A stretch of DNA of 64,000 bases from an uncultured Helicobacteraceae bacterium (lineage in GTDB: Bacteria; Campylobacterota; Campylobacteria; Campylobacterales; Helicobacteraceae), in the NCBI GenBank assembly GCA_910578285.1, contig CAJTQL010000013.1:4500-68499 (forward strand). The letters are read 5' to 3'. The position numbers and the translations under genes were made by a program. Each line of letters starts with the position of its first letter. Position 1 is the first letter of the stretch. The notes below the pieces were generated by a model. It saw nothing but the letters and a program-made list of their open reading frames with translations. It had not been told where the DNA came from and searched no databases. Shown here one piece after another: positions 44,199 through 53,045 of this stretch.

Positions 44199-45067
44199 TC
44201 CTTGAGGTTGGATTGGATAGTGGCGATAACTTTTTCATCTTTTTGCAAATTCCCTTGTATTGTTTCAACTTCGTTTTTATAGACTTTTGCTTTTTCTTGC
44301 TTTTCAGATTGAAGCATTTGTTTATCTAATAGCTTAGAGATTGTATCAAAATTCATTTTGATTAATTCATATCTTTGAATTACTCGTTGTATTTCTTGTT
44401 GGCTTACATCGCAAGTATTTTTTTCAATATCGCTTAAAATAAGATAATTTGGAATCTCAAGAAGTGCTGTTATTGCAAAGTAATAAATGCCAATCTTATC
44501 CAGCGAAGCTTTTTCTAATTTTTTAGAGTTTGAAAAGTCATTGTTAATACGAGATTCTAAAAAATCCAAAAAGTTTTGGTAATCTTGGGTGCGTTCTTTG
44601 TCGTGTAAGATGAAATAAGTTTGATTAGGATTGAAATCTCGTTCTTTGCCAAACAAATCTGAAACGATATAAGTTTTGGATACTACAGCCCTCATACCTT
44701 TTATAATGGTATTTAACGCTCCATTTTCATCATCATAAGGCAGAATAAAATTTGACAGAATCTCAATATTTGTAATTGCCTTTTGAATGTCTTGCAAGTT
44801 TTGATGAATGATAGAATTTATATTGAGCGCATTTAGACTCTCTTGAGTGAGATTTTGGATAGATTCTAACTCCCTAGCCGAATCTTTTTCATACCATTGT
44901 ATCAATGGGGCAAGTTCAGCTTTGGCATTATTTACAATATTATCCACTTCTTTATTTATATCTATTATCCACATTACAAGTGCGATAATTAAATAAGCAA
45001 CAAAGGCTATTATTCCTACATAATAGCTTATCCTTTTGATGTAGTTGCCATTGAATTTGGTTTGCAT
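44189..45067 (-). CDS. Membrane-anchored helical protein of unknown function
   Basis: 292 residues. One N-terminal membrane helix (ISYYVGIIAFVAYLIIALVM) is followed by a long helical periplasmic or cytoplasmic domain with many Glu/Lys/Ile heptads, ending NLQKDEKVIATIQSNLKECQ. Its stop overlaps the ATG of the 43281 gene by ten bases. It has the look of a chaperone or partner for the adjacent hydrophobic protein, but this is only by position. Confidence 0.6.
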   Translation of the reverse strand: MQTKFNGNYIKRISYYVGIIAFVAYLIIALVMWIIDINKEVDNIVNNAKAELAPLIQWYEKDSARELESIQNLTQESLNALNINSIIHQNLQDIQKAITNIEILSNFILPYDDENGALNTIIKGMRAVVSKTYIVSDLFGKERDFNPNQTYFILHDKERTQDYQNFLDFLESRINNDFSNSKKLEKASLDKIGIYYFAITALLEIPNYLILSDIEKNTCDVSQQEIQRVIQRYELIKMNFDTISKLLDKQMLQSEKQEKAKVYKNEVETIQGNLQKDEKVIATIQSNLKECQ

Positions 45068-45069
45068 TA

Positions 45070-45260
45070 TGCCACTTTCCCTCTTTTATCTAAAAATATG
45101 ATTGTTATAGATTTGTCTTGGGATTCTAAGATAAGATTGGAATGTTTGTTTAACATCTTCTTGCAAATTGAGTGTCTCAAGATAAATATTAGCACTATGG
45201 GCTATATGTTTTGGGGAAATAAATTTGGATTGAGATTCAATTATATCTTTAAGTTTCATT
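45070..45260 (-). pseudogene. Remnant of a second PAAR-like gene
   Basis: The stretch 45087-45142 is closely similar to 42882-42940 inside the PAAR-like gene; in one frame it reads SNLILESQDK then IIFLDKRGK before a stop, against NNLILESQDKNNIIIFLD in the intact gene. The upstream part (MKLKDIIESQSKFISPKHIA) is in another frame, so the copy is frameshifted and cut short. It indicates past duplication or recombination in the island. Confidence 0.55.
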
Positions 45261-45614
45261 TGCGCTTCCTTTGGTGTTATGCCCATCTGTTATTTTTTCA
45301 AGACGGCTAAAAAACATCTGAAAGACAAATCCTACAATAATTCCAACAAATATCATTCCGATCATAAAGTAAATTTCAATCCCTAAGGTGAATTTTAAAA
45401 CAACTGCCACAACAAACCATACAAATATAGCAATATTTAAGATTTTTCTAGGCATCATTTTTACTTCATATTTTGTGCCACATTTTGGACATTGCGTGAG
45501 ATTCTTACCTATATCATACAAAGCGTTATCTATAATCTCTTCCTTAGAATTTGCAAATTCTCCGGTGAGCTTATTTATCCTCTCCCCACACTCACATTGA
45601 TAATAAAATGTCAT
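45249..45614 (-). CDS. Zinc-ribbon membrane protein
   Basis: 121 residues. An N-terminal CxC (YQCECGERI) and a later CPKCGTKYEV supply four cysteines for a zinc ribbon. Two membrane helices follow (ILNIAIFVWFVVAVVLKFTL and YFMIGMIFVGIIVGFVFQMF). GGAGGGAGTA precedes the ATG. Small zinc-ribbon membrane proteins of this kind are widespread and uncharacterised. It is the first gene of the AT-rich minus-strand island. Confidence 0.62.
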   Translation of the reverse strand: MTFYYQCECGERINKLTGEFANSKEEIIDNALYDIGKNLTQCPKCGTKYEVKMMPRKILNIAIFVWFVVAVVLKFTLGIEIYFMIGMIFVGIIVGFVFQMFFSRLEKITDGHNTKGSANET

Positions 45615-45656
45615 TACTCCCTCCTTTTACAATCTCTCATTACACAAAGTGCTTAT

Positions 45657-46022
45657 TTATTCTGTTGAGATTATAAGCTCCCCTTGTTCGTTATACTTTT
45701 TATAGATAAAGAGCTTACCATTTTTGTATAGACGTTCTTCTTTAAGCTGCCCAGATTCATAATAATCTTTACTAACATCTTTTTTCTTATCATATTCGTA
45801 TGGAGTTTCTTCTTTAAGTTTCCCAGATTTATAATACTTTTTCTCAACACCATTTATCTCACCATTTTCGTATGGAATTTCATATTTAAGTTGCCCAGAT
45901 AAATAATAGAATCTTTCAATACAACCATTAAGCTTTTCTTCTTTACTCTTACACTGATTTGCATACCCTATTGACAAACATACTGATAACACCATAGCAA
46001 CATTTACTAGATTCTTTAACAT
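45657..46022 (-). CDS. Periplasmic YwqK/MORN-like repeat protein
   Basis: 121 residues from ATG 46022, with AAAGAGAAGTG before it. Signal peptide MLKNLVNVAMVLSVCLSIGY is followed by four repeats of the YYxSGxLKxExxYxNGK type (YYLSGQLKYEIPYENGEING, YYKSGKLKEETPYE, YYESGQLKEERLYKNGK, YNEQGELIIS), the pattern of MORN-like YwqK repeats. Such proteins are often named antitoxin or immunity-like in annotation, without proof. It lies between the PAAR-like island and the pseudaminic acid genes. Confidence 0.7.
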   Translation of the reverse strand: MLKNLVNVAMVLSVCLSIGYANQCKSKEEKLNGCIERFYYLSGQLKYEIPYENGEINGVEKKYYKSGKLKEETPYEYDKKKDVSKDYYESGQLKEERLYKNGKLFIYKKYNEQGELIISTE

Positions 46023-46173
46023 CACTTCTCTTTGTTGATTGAATATTGAGAGGTTGTCCCTCACCATACAAAGCCAAATCTTTAACGTCCTCATCGGGAT
46101 TCCAAGCTTCGCATTTTAGGTGGTACTATGCCTCTTCGTCATTGTTGATTATCGAATGATAGCGCAGATTCTC

Positions 46174-47190
46174 TTATTTCGGACTCACAAGCTCCCAATT
46201 CAAAGGCTGCCCGCGCGCAATGTCTTTTGCAGCAGTTTTGCTGAGAATCTCGGGGAGATGTTTGGGTGCGATTCCGTATCCGGGGCGAATTGAGCGCACA
46301 TTCCGCGCATTGAATGCCTCGCCCTTGCGCATATCCTCGCACACAAAGAGGCTGCGCTTGAACACTTTCGATGGTGCAACGGCGGCACTGCCATAATCAG
46401 CAGCGCCGAGCGAATCGCATGCGTCATAGACGCGCTGTTTGAGCTCTGCAAATTCATCTGGCTGCATACTAAAGCTGCTGTCTGCGCCGCCAAGCGCCCT
46501 ATCAAGAATGAAATGCTTCTCGATGAGCGTTGCGCCAAGAACGCTCGCAACAACGGCGGCGCAATCGCCCATTGTGTGGTCACTTAGTCCAATCTTAAGC
46601 TCAAAGCGCGCCTTCAAATCGGTGATGCGCACGAGATTCGCCTGCGTAAGCGGTGTCGGGTAGGCGCTGGTGCAGGCGAGCAGGGTGATGTCGCGGTTGT
46701 TTTCGGCAAAGCACGCATCCACAGCCTCGCGAATCTCTTCAAGGCTCGCGATTCCTGTTGAGAGAATCATCGGCTTGCCCTTGCGCGCCGCGTAGCGAAT
46801 GAGCGGAATGTCATTGATTTCAAACGAGGCAATTTTGTAAATGGGATTGTCCAAGGATTCTAAAAAATCCACGGCGGAATCATCAAACGGTGTCGAGAAG
46901 CACAAAAGCCCAAGTGATTTTGCATAGGCAAAAAGTTCGGCATGCCATTCCCATGGTGTGTAGGCACTTTGGTAGAGTTTATATAAGGTTTGTCCGTCCC
47001 ACAGCCCGCCATTTTGAATCTGAAAATATTCATTGTCACAATCGAGCGTGAGCGTGTCGGCGGTGTAGGTTTGGAGCTTCACGCCGTCTGCGCCTGCATC
47101 TTTTGCCGCCTTGATTGTTTGGAGCGCAAGCTCTTTTTGCTGGTTGTGGTTTGCCGAAAGCTCGGCGATGAGTAGTGGATAGTTAGGCAT
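46174..47190 (-). CDS. pseI: Pseudaminic acid synthase PseI
   Basis: 338 residues, the length of the NeuB/PseI family. The barrel motifs IAELSANHNQ, GADGVKLQTYTADT, FSTPFDDSAVDFLE, KIASFEINDIPLI, LSTGIAS and GLSDHTMG are intact, and a C-terminal SAF (antifreeze-like) domain follows (VRSIRPGYGIAPKHL). It condenses the 6-deoxy-AltdiNAc sugar with PEP to form pseudaminic acid used to glycosylate flagellin. EYFQIQNGGLWDGQTLY near residues 54-70 favours PseI over sialic acid synthase. It overlaps pseH by eight bases. Confidence 0.92.
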   Translation of the reverse strand: MPNYPLLIAELSANHNQQKELALQTIKAAKDAGADGVKLQTYTADTLTLDCDNEYFQIQNGGLWDGQTLYKLYQSAYTPWEWHAELFAYAKSLGLLCFSTPFDDSAVDFLESLDNPIYKIASFEINDIPLIRYAARKGKPMILSTGIASLEEIREAVDACFAENNRDITLLACTSAYPTPLTQANLVRITDLKARFELKIGLSDHTMGDCAAVVASVLGATLIEKHFILDRALGGADSSFSMQPDEFAELKQRVYDACDSLGAADYGSAAVAPSKVFKRSLFVCEDMRKGEAFNARNVRSIRPGYGIAPKHLPEILSKTAAKDIARGQPLNWELVSPK

Positions 47191-47731
47191 GGATTTTCCC
47201 CATTATTAAGATATTATGAAACGCGTTATTGACCCATGCATAGTCATGCAAGCAGCCCTCATGTATGAAACCATTGCGCTCATAAAAGGCGATTGCGCGT
47301 TTGTTGTGCTCAAAAACCTCGAGACGCAAGCTATGGAGTTTGAGTTTTTCAAAGCTAACAAATTCAAGTAATTCCAAGATTTTTGTGCCGCTGCCTGTAC
47401 CGAAGCATTCTGGATTGAGATAGAGACCCAAAAATGCGAATGCATGCACAAAGTTGATGCGCACAAGGGACATTATCCCAATTCCGCACTTGTCGTCAAA
47501 GACTGCCCAATAACTCCGCGTTGTGCTATGTTGCAAGCCCTTGATGAAGTTTTGATGTGCTTGAATCGGTATGGGCTCTTGGCTATACATATATTTTGAA
47601 ATTTCGGGGTGGTTGCGCCAACACCGCACATCTTCGCTTTGTTTGGGTGTTAGCGAGCAGAAATGCACAGCCTTGCAGTGAGCAAGCGTAAAGTTTGAGC
47701 GCAAAGCTGCAAGGCGAGAATCCAAAATCAT
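47183..47731 (-). CDS. pseH: Pseudaminic acid pathway N-acetyltransferase PseH
   Basis: 182 residues with the GNAT fold: WRNHPEISKYMYSQEPIP near the start, then LYLNPECFGTGSGTKILELL (acetyl-CoA site) and LRLEVFEHNKRAIAFYERNGF. Location directly before pseI, with an eight-base overlap, assigns it as the enzyme acetylating the 4-amino altrosamine intermediate. Other pse genes (pseB, pseC, pseF, pseG) are not in the window. Confidence 0.88.
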   Translation of the reverse strand: MILDSRLAALRSNFTLAHCKAVHFCSLTPKQSEDVRCWRNHPEISKYMYSQEPIPIQAHQNFIKGLQHSTTRSYWAVFDDKCGIGIMSLVRINFVHAFAFLGLYLNPECFGTGSGTKILELLEFVSFEKLKLHSLRLEVFEHNKRAIAFYERNGFIHEGCLHDYAWVNNAFHNILIMGKIHA

Positions 47732-47734
47732 TCG

Positions 47735-47968
47735 CTAACTCTGCTGTTTGCGCATTGCATCAATAATTGCGTCATTGTAGCGAGAAAAACGCAACCAAAA
47801 AGGCTGATTGCTCGCAAGCGATTCTTCAAGCAGATTGTCAAGTTGAGTCTTGCACAATTTTTTTGATTGTAAGGCTGGCTGCGAGACGCACCCTGTCGCG
47901 TTGATGACATTATGGCTTCGAATCTCCATTGATTCGATTGAATCAATATCCTTAAGTACTTGTTTCAT
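47735..47968 (-). CDS. Small hypothetical protein before pseH
   Basis: 77 residues from ATG 47968, which has GGAGGTAGAT upstream (an in-frame ATG at 47980 overlaps that site and is not used). Soluble, one Cys pair (GCVSQPAL, KKLCKTQL) and ends FSRYNDAIIDAMRKQQS. It is three bases from pseH, so likely co-translated; no family recognised. Conserved position with pse genes elsewhere would be informative. Confidence 0.6.
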   Translation of the reverse strand: MKQVLKDIDSIESMEIRSHNVINATGCVSQPALQSKKLCKTQLDNLLEESLASNQPFWLRFSRYNDAIIDAMRKQQS

Positions 47969-48019
47969 ATCTACCTCCATAGTGAGATATAAGCAAGGAT
48001 TGTTCCAATTATGGGATTT

Positions 48020-48580
48020 TTATTCTTGGAGTTGGTTGGTTGAAATTATGATGTTTTTGCAGGCATCTTCATAGTTGGGCTTGACTTCAAGCGCCTTTTG
48101 GAAATAGGCTTGAGCGATATTCCATTCGCCTTTTTGGGCATAGATAACGCCGATGTTGTTGAGTGCCTGTGAATGTGAGGGATTCTTCGCAATGATGATT
48201 TCATAGCAATGCAGCGCTTTTTCATGGAGGCGCAAAATCTGATAGAGCAGGGCGACCTCGAAGAGAATCTCAAGGCGCGGCAGGAGCTCATATGAACATA
48301 GAAAATGTTCAATCGCCTTTTTATAATTCTCTCTGTGTTTGTAGTGGTGAGCAAGATTTGCATGGAAAATGGGCGAGTTGGGCGCGAGCTGCAAGGCTTT
48401 GTGCATCATCTCAAAGCCTTCTTCCCGCCCCTCGTCAAGCTCGATGAGCCCGAGCAAATGCCACACATCGGCATTGTTGTAATCATCGATGAGAATCTCC
48501 ATATACAAATCGCGCGCTTCTTTGCGTCGCCCTGCTTTGTGGTGTTCAAGTGCCACCTTCATCATCTCTATTGTTTTCAC
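48020..48580 (-). CDS. TPR-repeat protein linked to the type I secretion operon
   Basis: 186 residues with five TPR-like helix pairs (ALEHHKAGRRKEARDLYMEI, ALQLAPNSPIFHANLAHHYK, LHEKALHCYEIIIAKNPSHS, ALNNIGVIYAQKGEWNIAQA). A GTG at 48580 overlaps the TolC-like gene stop (GTGA); ATGs at 48565 and 48562 are alternatives. It is the last gene of the secretion operon and lies before the pse genes. A scaffold role is inferred from TPR alone. Confidence 0.72.
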   Translation of the reverse strand: MKTIEMMKVALEHHKAGRRKEARDLYMEILIDDYNNADVWHLLGLIELDEGREEGFEMMHKALQLAPNSPIFHANLAHHYKHRENYKKAIEHFLCSYELLPRLEILFEVALLYQILRLHEKALHCYEIIIAKNPSHSQALNNIGVIYAQKGEWNIAQAYFQKALEVKPNYEDACKNIIISTNQLQE

Positions 48581-49893
48581 CGAATTGTTCTGCCTAAAAG
48601 GTTGATTTTGCGCTCAATTTCATAGATTCTGTCTGTATTGAGTGTGCCTGTTACATCGAGCAGGTTGAGCTGATTGACAATCAGATTATAAACCGCATCA
48701 ATCAAATCACGGCGCACTTGATAGAGGCGCGAGCGCGCCTCAAGGACATCAAAGAGACTGCGCAAGCCGCGTTCATAGCCCTGCTCGATTGTCGAGAGAT
48801 AGAGTTGTGCCGAATATTCGCTATCTTTAAAAACTTTCACGCTTTCAATAGCAAGCTTTTGCTCCGAAAGTGTGCGCTCGAGCTTAAGGATTGCTTGCTT
48901 TTTGTAATGGTTGAGCTCTTCAATTGCAGCATTTTGCATCTTGAGCCCTTCACGAATTGCTGATTGTGTGCGCCCGCCTTCAAAAATGGGGAGGCTCACG
49001 ACAATAAGCGCGCGCAAGTCGTTCTCACGCAATGATGGGTCGCGGCTCTCTGTGTGCTTTTGTGAAATCTGGAAGTCCGCTGTGGGAAAATGCTGCCAAC
49101 GGCGAATCGTCAAATCGCGCTGCGCGAGATCGAGCTGCTTTTGGGCAATCTGCACATCGGGGTTGTTGACAAGCCCCCTTTGCCAGTCATACGAAGCGAT
49201 GATGAGCGCATCAGGATTGATTTGCTCAAGCGAGATGTCAATGATTCTATCATTTGTAATCTTTTCGCCAATCATATATTCCAATGTCATCTTTGCGACA
49301 TTGTAACGTTGCTCTTCAGCAAGCAGCTCGGCGCGTGAGCGGTCAAAAGCCACGCGCGCTTCGAGCATACCCATTTTTGTGTTGAGCCCTGCTTGTAGCA
49401 TACCGCTTGTTTGACGAAACTTGATTTCGTTAGCGTCCACCATTGCGCGCGCAAGCGCGAGATTTTTTTGCGTGCGCATCACATCAAAATATGCCTTAGC
49501 AACCTCGAGCCCAAGCTGATTTGCATGCCTTTGGAGCTCGTATTCAGCGCCCTTTGCCCTATCTTTTGCTTGGTCAAGCTCCAAATAGAGCCCGGGGCGA
49601 AACATGGGCACATAGGCGGTGATTCCATAGTCTTTGTAGGGCTCACTAACCTCGGGCGCTGTGTAGTTGTATTTATTGTGTCCCGCAGATGCATCGAGCG
49701 TGATTCGAGGCAAAAGCGCACCAAGAGCTTGATTGATGCCTTCGGCTGTAGCTTCTGTGCGGTAGCGTTGGGCAAGAATCTGTGATTCTTTTTGCAAGGC
49801 TTTTTCATAGGCACGCGAGAGTGTGAGAATCTGGTCTTCACGAGCAAATATTACGCCAAACAATGCGAGAAGGAGAAGCCATTTATTGTTCAC
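48577..49893 (-). CDS. TolC-family outer-membrane channel of a type I secretion system
   Basis: About 438 residues from GTG 49893, with AAGGGTCTCC upstream; a longer reading lies inside the HlyD gene. Signal peptide NKWLLLLALFGVIFA precedes the mature protein. TolC-type helical repeats are visible (LTLSRAYEKALQKESQILAQ and ALLPRITLDASAGH in the first half, NPDVQIAQKQLDLAQRDLTI and VSLPIFEGGRTQSAIREG in the second). It forms the outer-membrane duct for the ABC/HlyD complex encoded immediately upstream, with which it overlaps by 11 bases. Confidence 0.87.
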   Translation of the reverse strand: MNNKWLLLLALFGVIFAREDQILTLSRAYEKALQKESQILAQRYRTEATAEGINQALGALLPRITLDASAGHNKYNYTAPEVSEPYKDYGITAYVPMFRPGLYLELDQAKDRAKGAEYELQRHANQLGLEVAKAYFDVMRTQKNLALARAMVDANEIKFRQTSGMLQAGLNTKMGMLEARVAFDRSRAELLAEEQRYNVAKMTLEYMIGEKITNDRIIDISLEQINPDALIIASYDWQRGLVNNPDVQIAQKQLDLAQRDLTIRRWQHFPTADFQISQKHTESRDPSLRENDLRALIVVSLPIFEGGRTQSAIREGLKMQNAAIEELNHYKKQAILKLERTLSEQKLAIESVKVFKDSEYSAQLYLSTIEQGYERGLRSLFDVLEARSRLYQVRRDLIDAVYNLIVNQLNLLDVTGTLNTDRIYEIERKINLLGRTIR

Positions 49894-51232
49894 GGAGACC
49901 CTTAATGAATAGATTTTCAAAAGGTTGAATCAAATATTCAAGCAAGGTGCGACTCCCTGTTACAATCATTGCATCAGCAGGCATACCCGGCTTAATCTCG
50001 AGTTTGTTACGTGCTAATTCTTCTTGTCCTTTGTCTGTCAGGCGAATCTTGACGCCATAATAGGGCATCTGTGTTGCTGCATCGACAAGTGCATCAGCGG
50101 AGACCTCATAAACCTCGCCTTGCACAGCCTTGAGCGATCGCACATGGGCAAAACCTGCAAACTGAATGTCGGCGTTCATTCCTGTGTTGACATAATTAAT
50201 TTCATGCGTGGCAACCTTGCCGTCAATGATGAGCTTTTCGTTTGCGGGGACGATGTCAAGAATCGGCGAGCCGGGTGCAATCACAGCACCGAGTGTATGG
50301 ACATTGAGATTGAGCACGATTCCATCAACAGGCGAGCGGATTTCAGCGCGCGCCAAAGAATCTTTAAGTGTGTTTGTGCGTGCGCGTAGCTCGGCGATGC
50401 TACGCTGTGTGTCGCTAAGCTCGGCAAGTACGGTGCGCAAAAACTCTTGACGGCTCACAATCATTTGCGATTCAATCTCGGAAATTTGCACCTCAATTCG
50501 TGCAACTTCGGCGCCATAGTTTGCAATCTCACCCTCGATTCGGACTTTTTCGCGTGTGATATCGCGCAAACGTATTTTGTCGACAAGCTGTTGTTCAAAG
50601 AGATTTTCCCACTCGCTAATCTCTTCGACATAGGAGAGCAGCAAGTCTTGTCGGCTTTGCGTAACGGCGTCTATCCCTTCGACTTGGTTGCGCAGCTGCT
50701 CAATTCGTTGCGCCGAGACGATTTCGCTATCATCGAGTAATTTTTTGCGCGCGATAAATTCACTTTGTTGTGCATGCATCATGCTTTGCGAAATCGCATC
50801 GCTGTTTGTGAGCAGTTCTTGTGGAAAGGCGATGTCTGGTGCATCATCGCGCTCGGCAATCAGCCGTGCTTCTTTAGCAAGACTTTCGAGCAACTGGGCG
50901 CTTGCAATCTCAAGCTCGGATTGGAATTGGATTTTTTCGAGCGAAACGAGCAGCTGCCCTTGTTTGACATGGTCGCCATCTTTGACAAGAATCTGCTCAA
51001 CAATGCCACCTTCAAGGTGTTGAATCATTTTGCGATTGCCCGAAACGCTAACTTGTCCAATCGCAGCAACGGCGCTTGATAGTGGTGCGAGCGCGCCCCA
51101 AATGCCAAAAATAAGCACGAACAAGCCAAGCACAATGAGCGCCAAGAGACGATAGGGTCGGTCATTGAGTGTGCCGAATTCTTCGGAATCATATTCGAGG
51201 GGTTGGACGATGAGTTCGTATTTTTTTTCCAT
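49883..51232 (-). CDS. HlyD-family periplasmic adaptor of a type I secretion system
   Basis: 449 residues. One N-terminal membrane helix (LLALIVLGLFVLIFGIWGAL), then a lipoyl-like segment AAIGQVSVSGNRKMIQHLEG, a long alpha-hairpin coiled coil (about residues 110-290), and the C-terminal lipoyl half and HlyD_3 region (EIRSPVDGIVLNLNVHTLGA, ELARNKLEIKPGMPADAMI). It bridges the inner-membrane ABC exporter to the TolC-like channel. Starts 11 bases after the ABC gene. Confidence 0.9.
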   Translation of the reverse strand: MEKKYELIVQPLEYDSEEFGTLNDRPYRLLALIVLGLFVLIFGIWGALAPLSSAVAAIGQVSVSGNRKMIQHLEGGIVEQILVKDGDHVKQGQLLVSLEKIQFQSELEIASAQLLESLAKEARLIAERDDAPDIAFPQELLTNSDAISQSMMHAQQSEFIARKKLLDDSEIVSAQRIEQLRNQVEGIDAVTQSRQDLLLSYVEEISEWENLFEQQLVDKIRLRDITREKVRIEGEIANYGAEVARIEVQISEIESQMIVSRQEFLRTVLAELSDTQRSIAELRARTNTLKDSLARAEIRSPVDGIVLNLNVHTLGAVIAPGSPILDIVPANEKLIIDGKVATHEINYVNTGMNADIQFAGFAHVRSLKAVQGEVYEVSADALVDAATQMPYYGVKIRLTDKGQEELARNKLEIKPGMPADAMIVTGSRTLLEYLIQPFENLFIKGLREQ

Positions 51233-51243
51233 TATTTCCGCCT

Positions 51244-52959
51244 CTATTTCGTGATTGCGCTTTGTCGGTTTTGCGCAGCCAAAGCCTTCAGTACATCATC
51301 GCGAGGACCATAAGATTGCAAGCTTCCTTCTTTAAATAGCGCAATCTTATCGGCAGCGTTGAGCACAGCCATTCTGTGGGTAATGAGCACAACCGTTGTG
51401 CCTTTTGCTTTGAGGGCAAGCACAGCTTGCAAGAGCGCGCGTTCACCTGTGTCGTCAAGGTTTGAGTTAGGCTCGTCAAGTAAGACAAAATTGGGGTTGC
51501 CATAGATAGCGCGCGCGAGTGCAATGCGCTGTCTTTGCCCTCCTGAAAGTGCCACGCCACCGGGTCCAATAGGAGTATCATAGCCATTTGGGAATTGCAA
51601 AATCATATTGTGCACGCCAGTGAGCTTTGCTGCTTCGAGCACTTGTGTGGAATCCACTTCGCCATAGCGTGCGATATTTTCGGCAATGCTGCCCTCAAAA
51701 AGTTCGATGTCTTGGGGTAAATAGCCGATGTATCGCCCAAGCTCGATTCGGTCGTATTGTTCAATATCGGCGCCATCATAGCGCACTTTGCCCGAATAGG
51801 CTTTCCAAACGCCAAGCATGGCGCGTGCTAGTGAGCTTTTGCCCGCCGCACTTGGTCCGATGATTCCCACGACTTCGCCTGCATTGATAGAAAGGCTCAC
51901 ATTTTTAACAACTATTTGCCGCGAGTTGGGCGGGACAATGGTGAGCGCCTCGACAGCGACATTGCCCTGTGGCATGGGCAGCGCCATAGGTCTAGGGTCG
52001 ACTGGAATCTCGGAGAGCAGCGCAACAATGCGATGATAAGCTTGCCGCGTACTGACAAATTGTTTCCATGTGTTTGTGAGCATATCCATGGGTGCAAGCG
52101 CACGTCCCATGACGATTGACCCCGCAATCATCATACCCGGCGTGAGCTCCGATTCGATAACCAAATATGCTCCAAGCCCAAGTATCAAGGATTGAAAGAA
52201 CAGACGTAAGCTTTTGGAAAGATTCGCCCAAATCCCTGCTTCATCGCTTGCCACTGTTTGTTCGTTTGAGAAGTCGACATAACGTTCCATCCAGCGCACT
52301 TTGACATTTTCGCGCATGCCCATTGCCTGAATCACCTCGCTATTGCGCAAAGCGCCATTGAGAAAGCTTGTTGCATTTTGGTATTTTTTGTTGGATTCTT
52401 CGAGCTTGGTTTTAGTACGCCATTCGTTAATCATTGTGAGTGAGAACACAACAGCACCTGCAAAGATGGCGAAGATTCCAAAATAGGGGTGAAACAGAAA
52501 GAGAATAAAGACATAGATAGGCACCCAAGGGAGGTCAAAAAAGGCAAAGATGGGCATTCCTGTCATGAATTGGCGGATTTGTGTGATGTCATTGAGCGCT
52601 TGTGAGCTCGCGCGCCCGGGGTGGAGGTTTGCATAACTAAACATTAGGTTAAAAATGCGCGTGCGGAGGCGGTTGTTGATTTGATTCCCTGCACGCACCA
52701 AAAGCCTTGAGCGGACAAATTCCAAGCAGCCCATAACAGCAAAAAAAATGGCGATGACAAGTGTGAGCATAAGGAGTGTTTCATGGCTGCGGCTTGCCAA
52801 AACGCGGTCATAAATCTGGAGCATATACAAAGATGGCGAGAGCATGAGGAGATTGATAAAACAACTCGCTAATGCCGCGTAATAGAACGCTCCCTTTGAT
52901 GCTTTAATGACATCAACGAGCTCATTTTGTGGGATATTTAGAGAGCTTGGTTTTAACAT
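51244..52959 (-). CDS. Type I secretion ABC transporter, PrtD subfamily
   Basis: 571 residues: an N-terminal six-helix membrane domain (ALASCFINLLMLSPSLYMLQ, the PrtD-type start, without a C39 peptidase domain) and an ATPase domain with Walker A GPSAAGKSSLA, signature LSGGQRQRIALARAI, Walker B FVLLDEPNSNLD and H-loop ITHRMAV. PrtD-type exporters secrete proteins with uncleaved C-terminal signals, for example proteases, S-layer and RTX-like proteins. No obvious RTX substrate lies next to it. First gene of the exporter trio. Confidence 0.92.
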   Translation of the reverse strand: MLKPSSLNIPQNELVDVIKASKGAFYYAALASCFINLLMLSPSLYMLQIYDRVLASRSHETLLMLTLVIAIFFAVMGCLEFVRSRLLVRAGNQINNRLRTRIFNLMFSYANLHPGRASSQALNDITQIRQFMTGMPIFAFFDLPWVPIYVFILFLFHPYFGIFAIFAGAVVFSLTMINEWRTKTKLEESNKKYQNATSFLNGALRNSEVIQAMGMRENVKVRWMERYVDFSNEQTVASDEAGIWANLSKSLRLFFQSLILGLGAYLVIESELTPGMMIAGSIVMGRALAPMDMLTNTWKQFVSTRQAYHRIVALLSEIPVDPRPMALPMPQGNVAVEALTIVPPNSRQIVVKNVSLSINAGEVVGIIGPSAAGKSSLARAMLGVWKAYSGKVRYDGADIEQYDRIELGRYIGYLPQDIELFEGSIAENIARYGEVDSTQVLEAAKLTGVHNMILQFPNGYDTPIGPGGVALSGGQRQRIALARAIYGNPNFVLLDEPNSNLDDTGERALLQAVLALKAKGTTVVLITHRMAVLNAADKIALFKEGSLQSYGPRDDVLKALAAQNRQSAITK

Positions 52960-53045
52960 ATTAGGCAGCCTTATAAATCCTATTGAGAATCAAAAAAGCG
53001 ATTCTAGCAAACGACAATAAACAATCAACAAGAATGCACCAATAT

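Noticed and set aside
40619..45614. Complete type VI secretion locus
   Set aside because: Only a PAAR-like protein is present; no TssB/C, Hcp, VgrG, ClpV or membrane-complex genes are found in the window.
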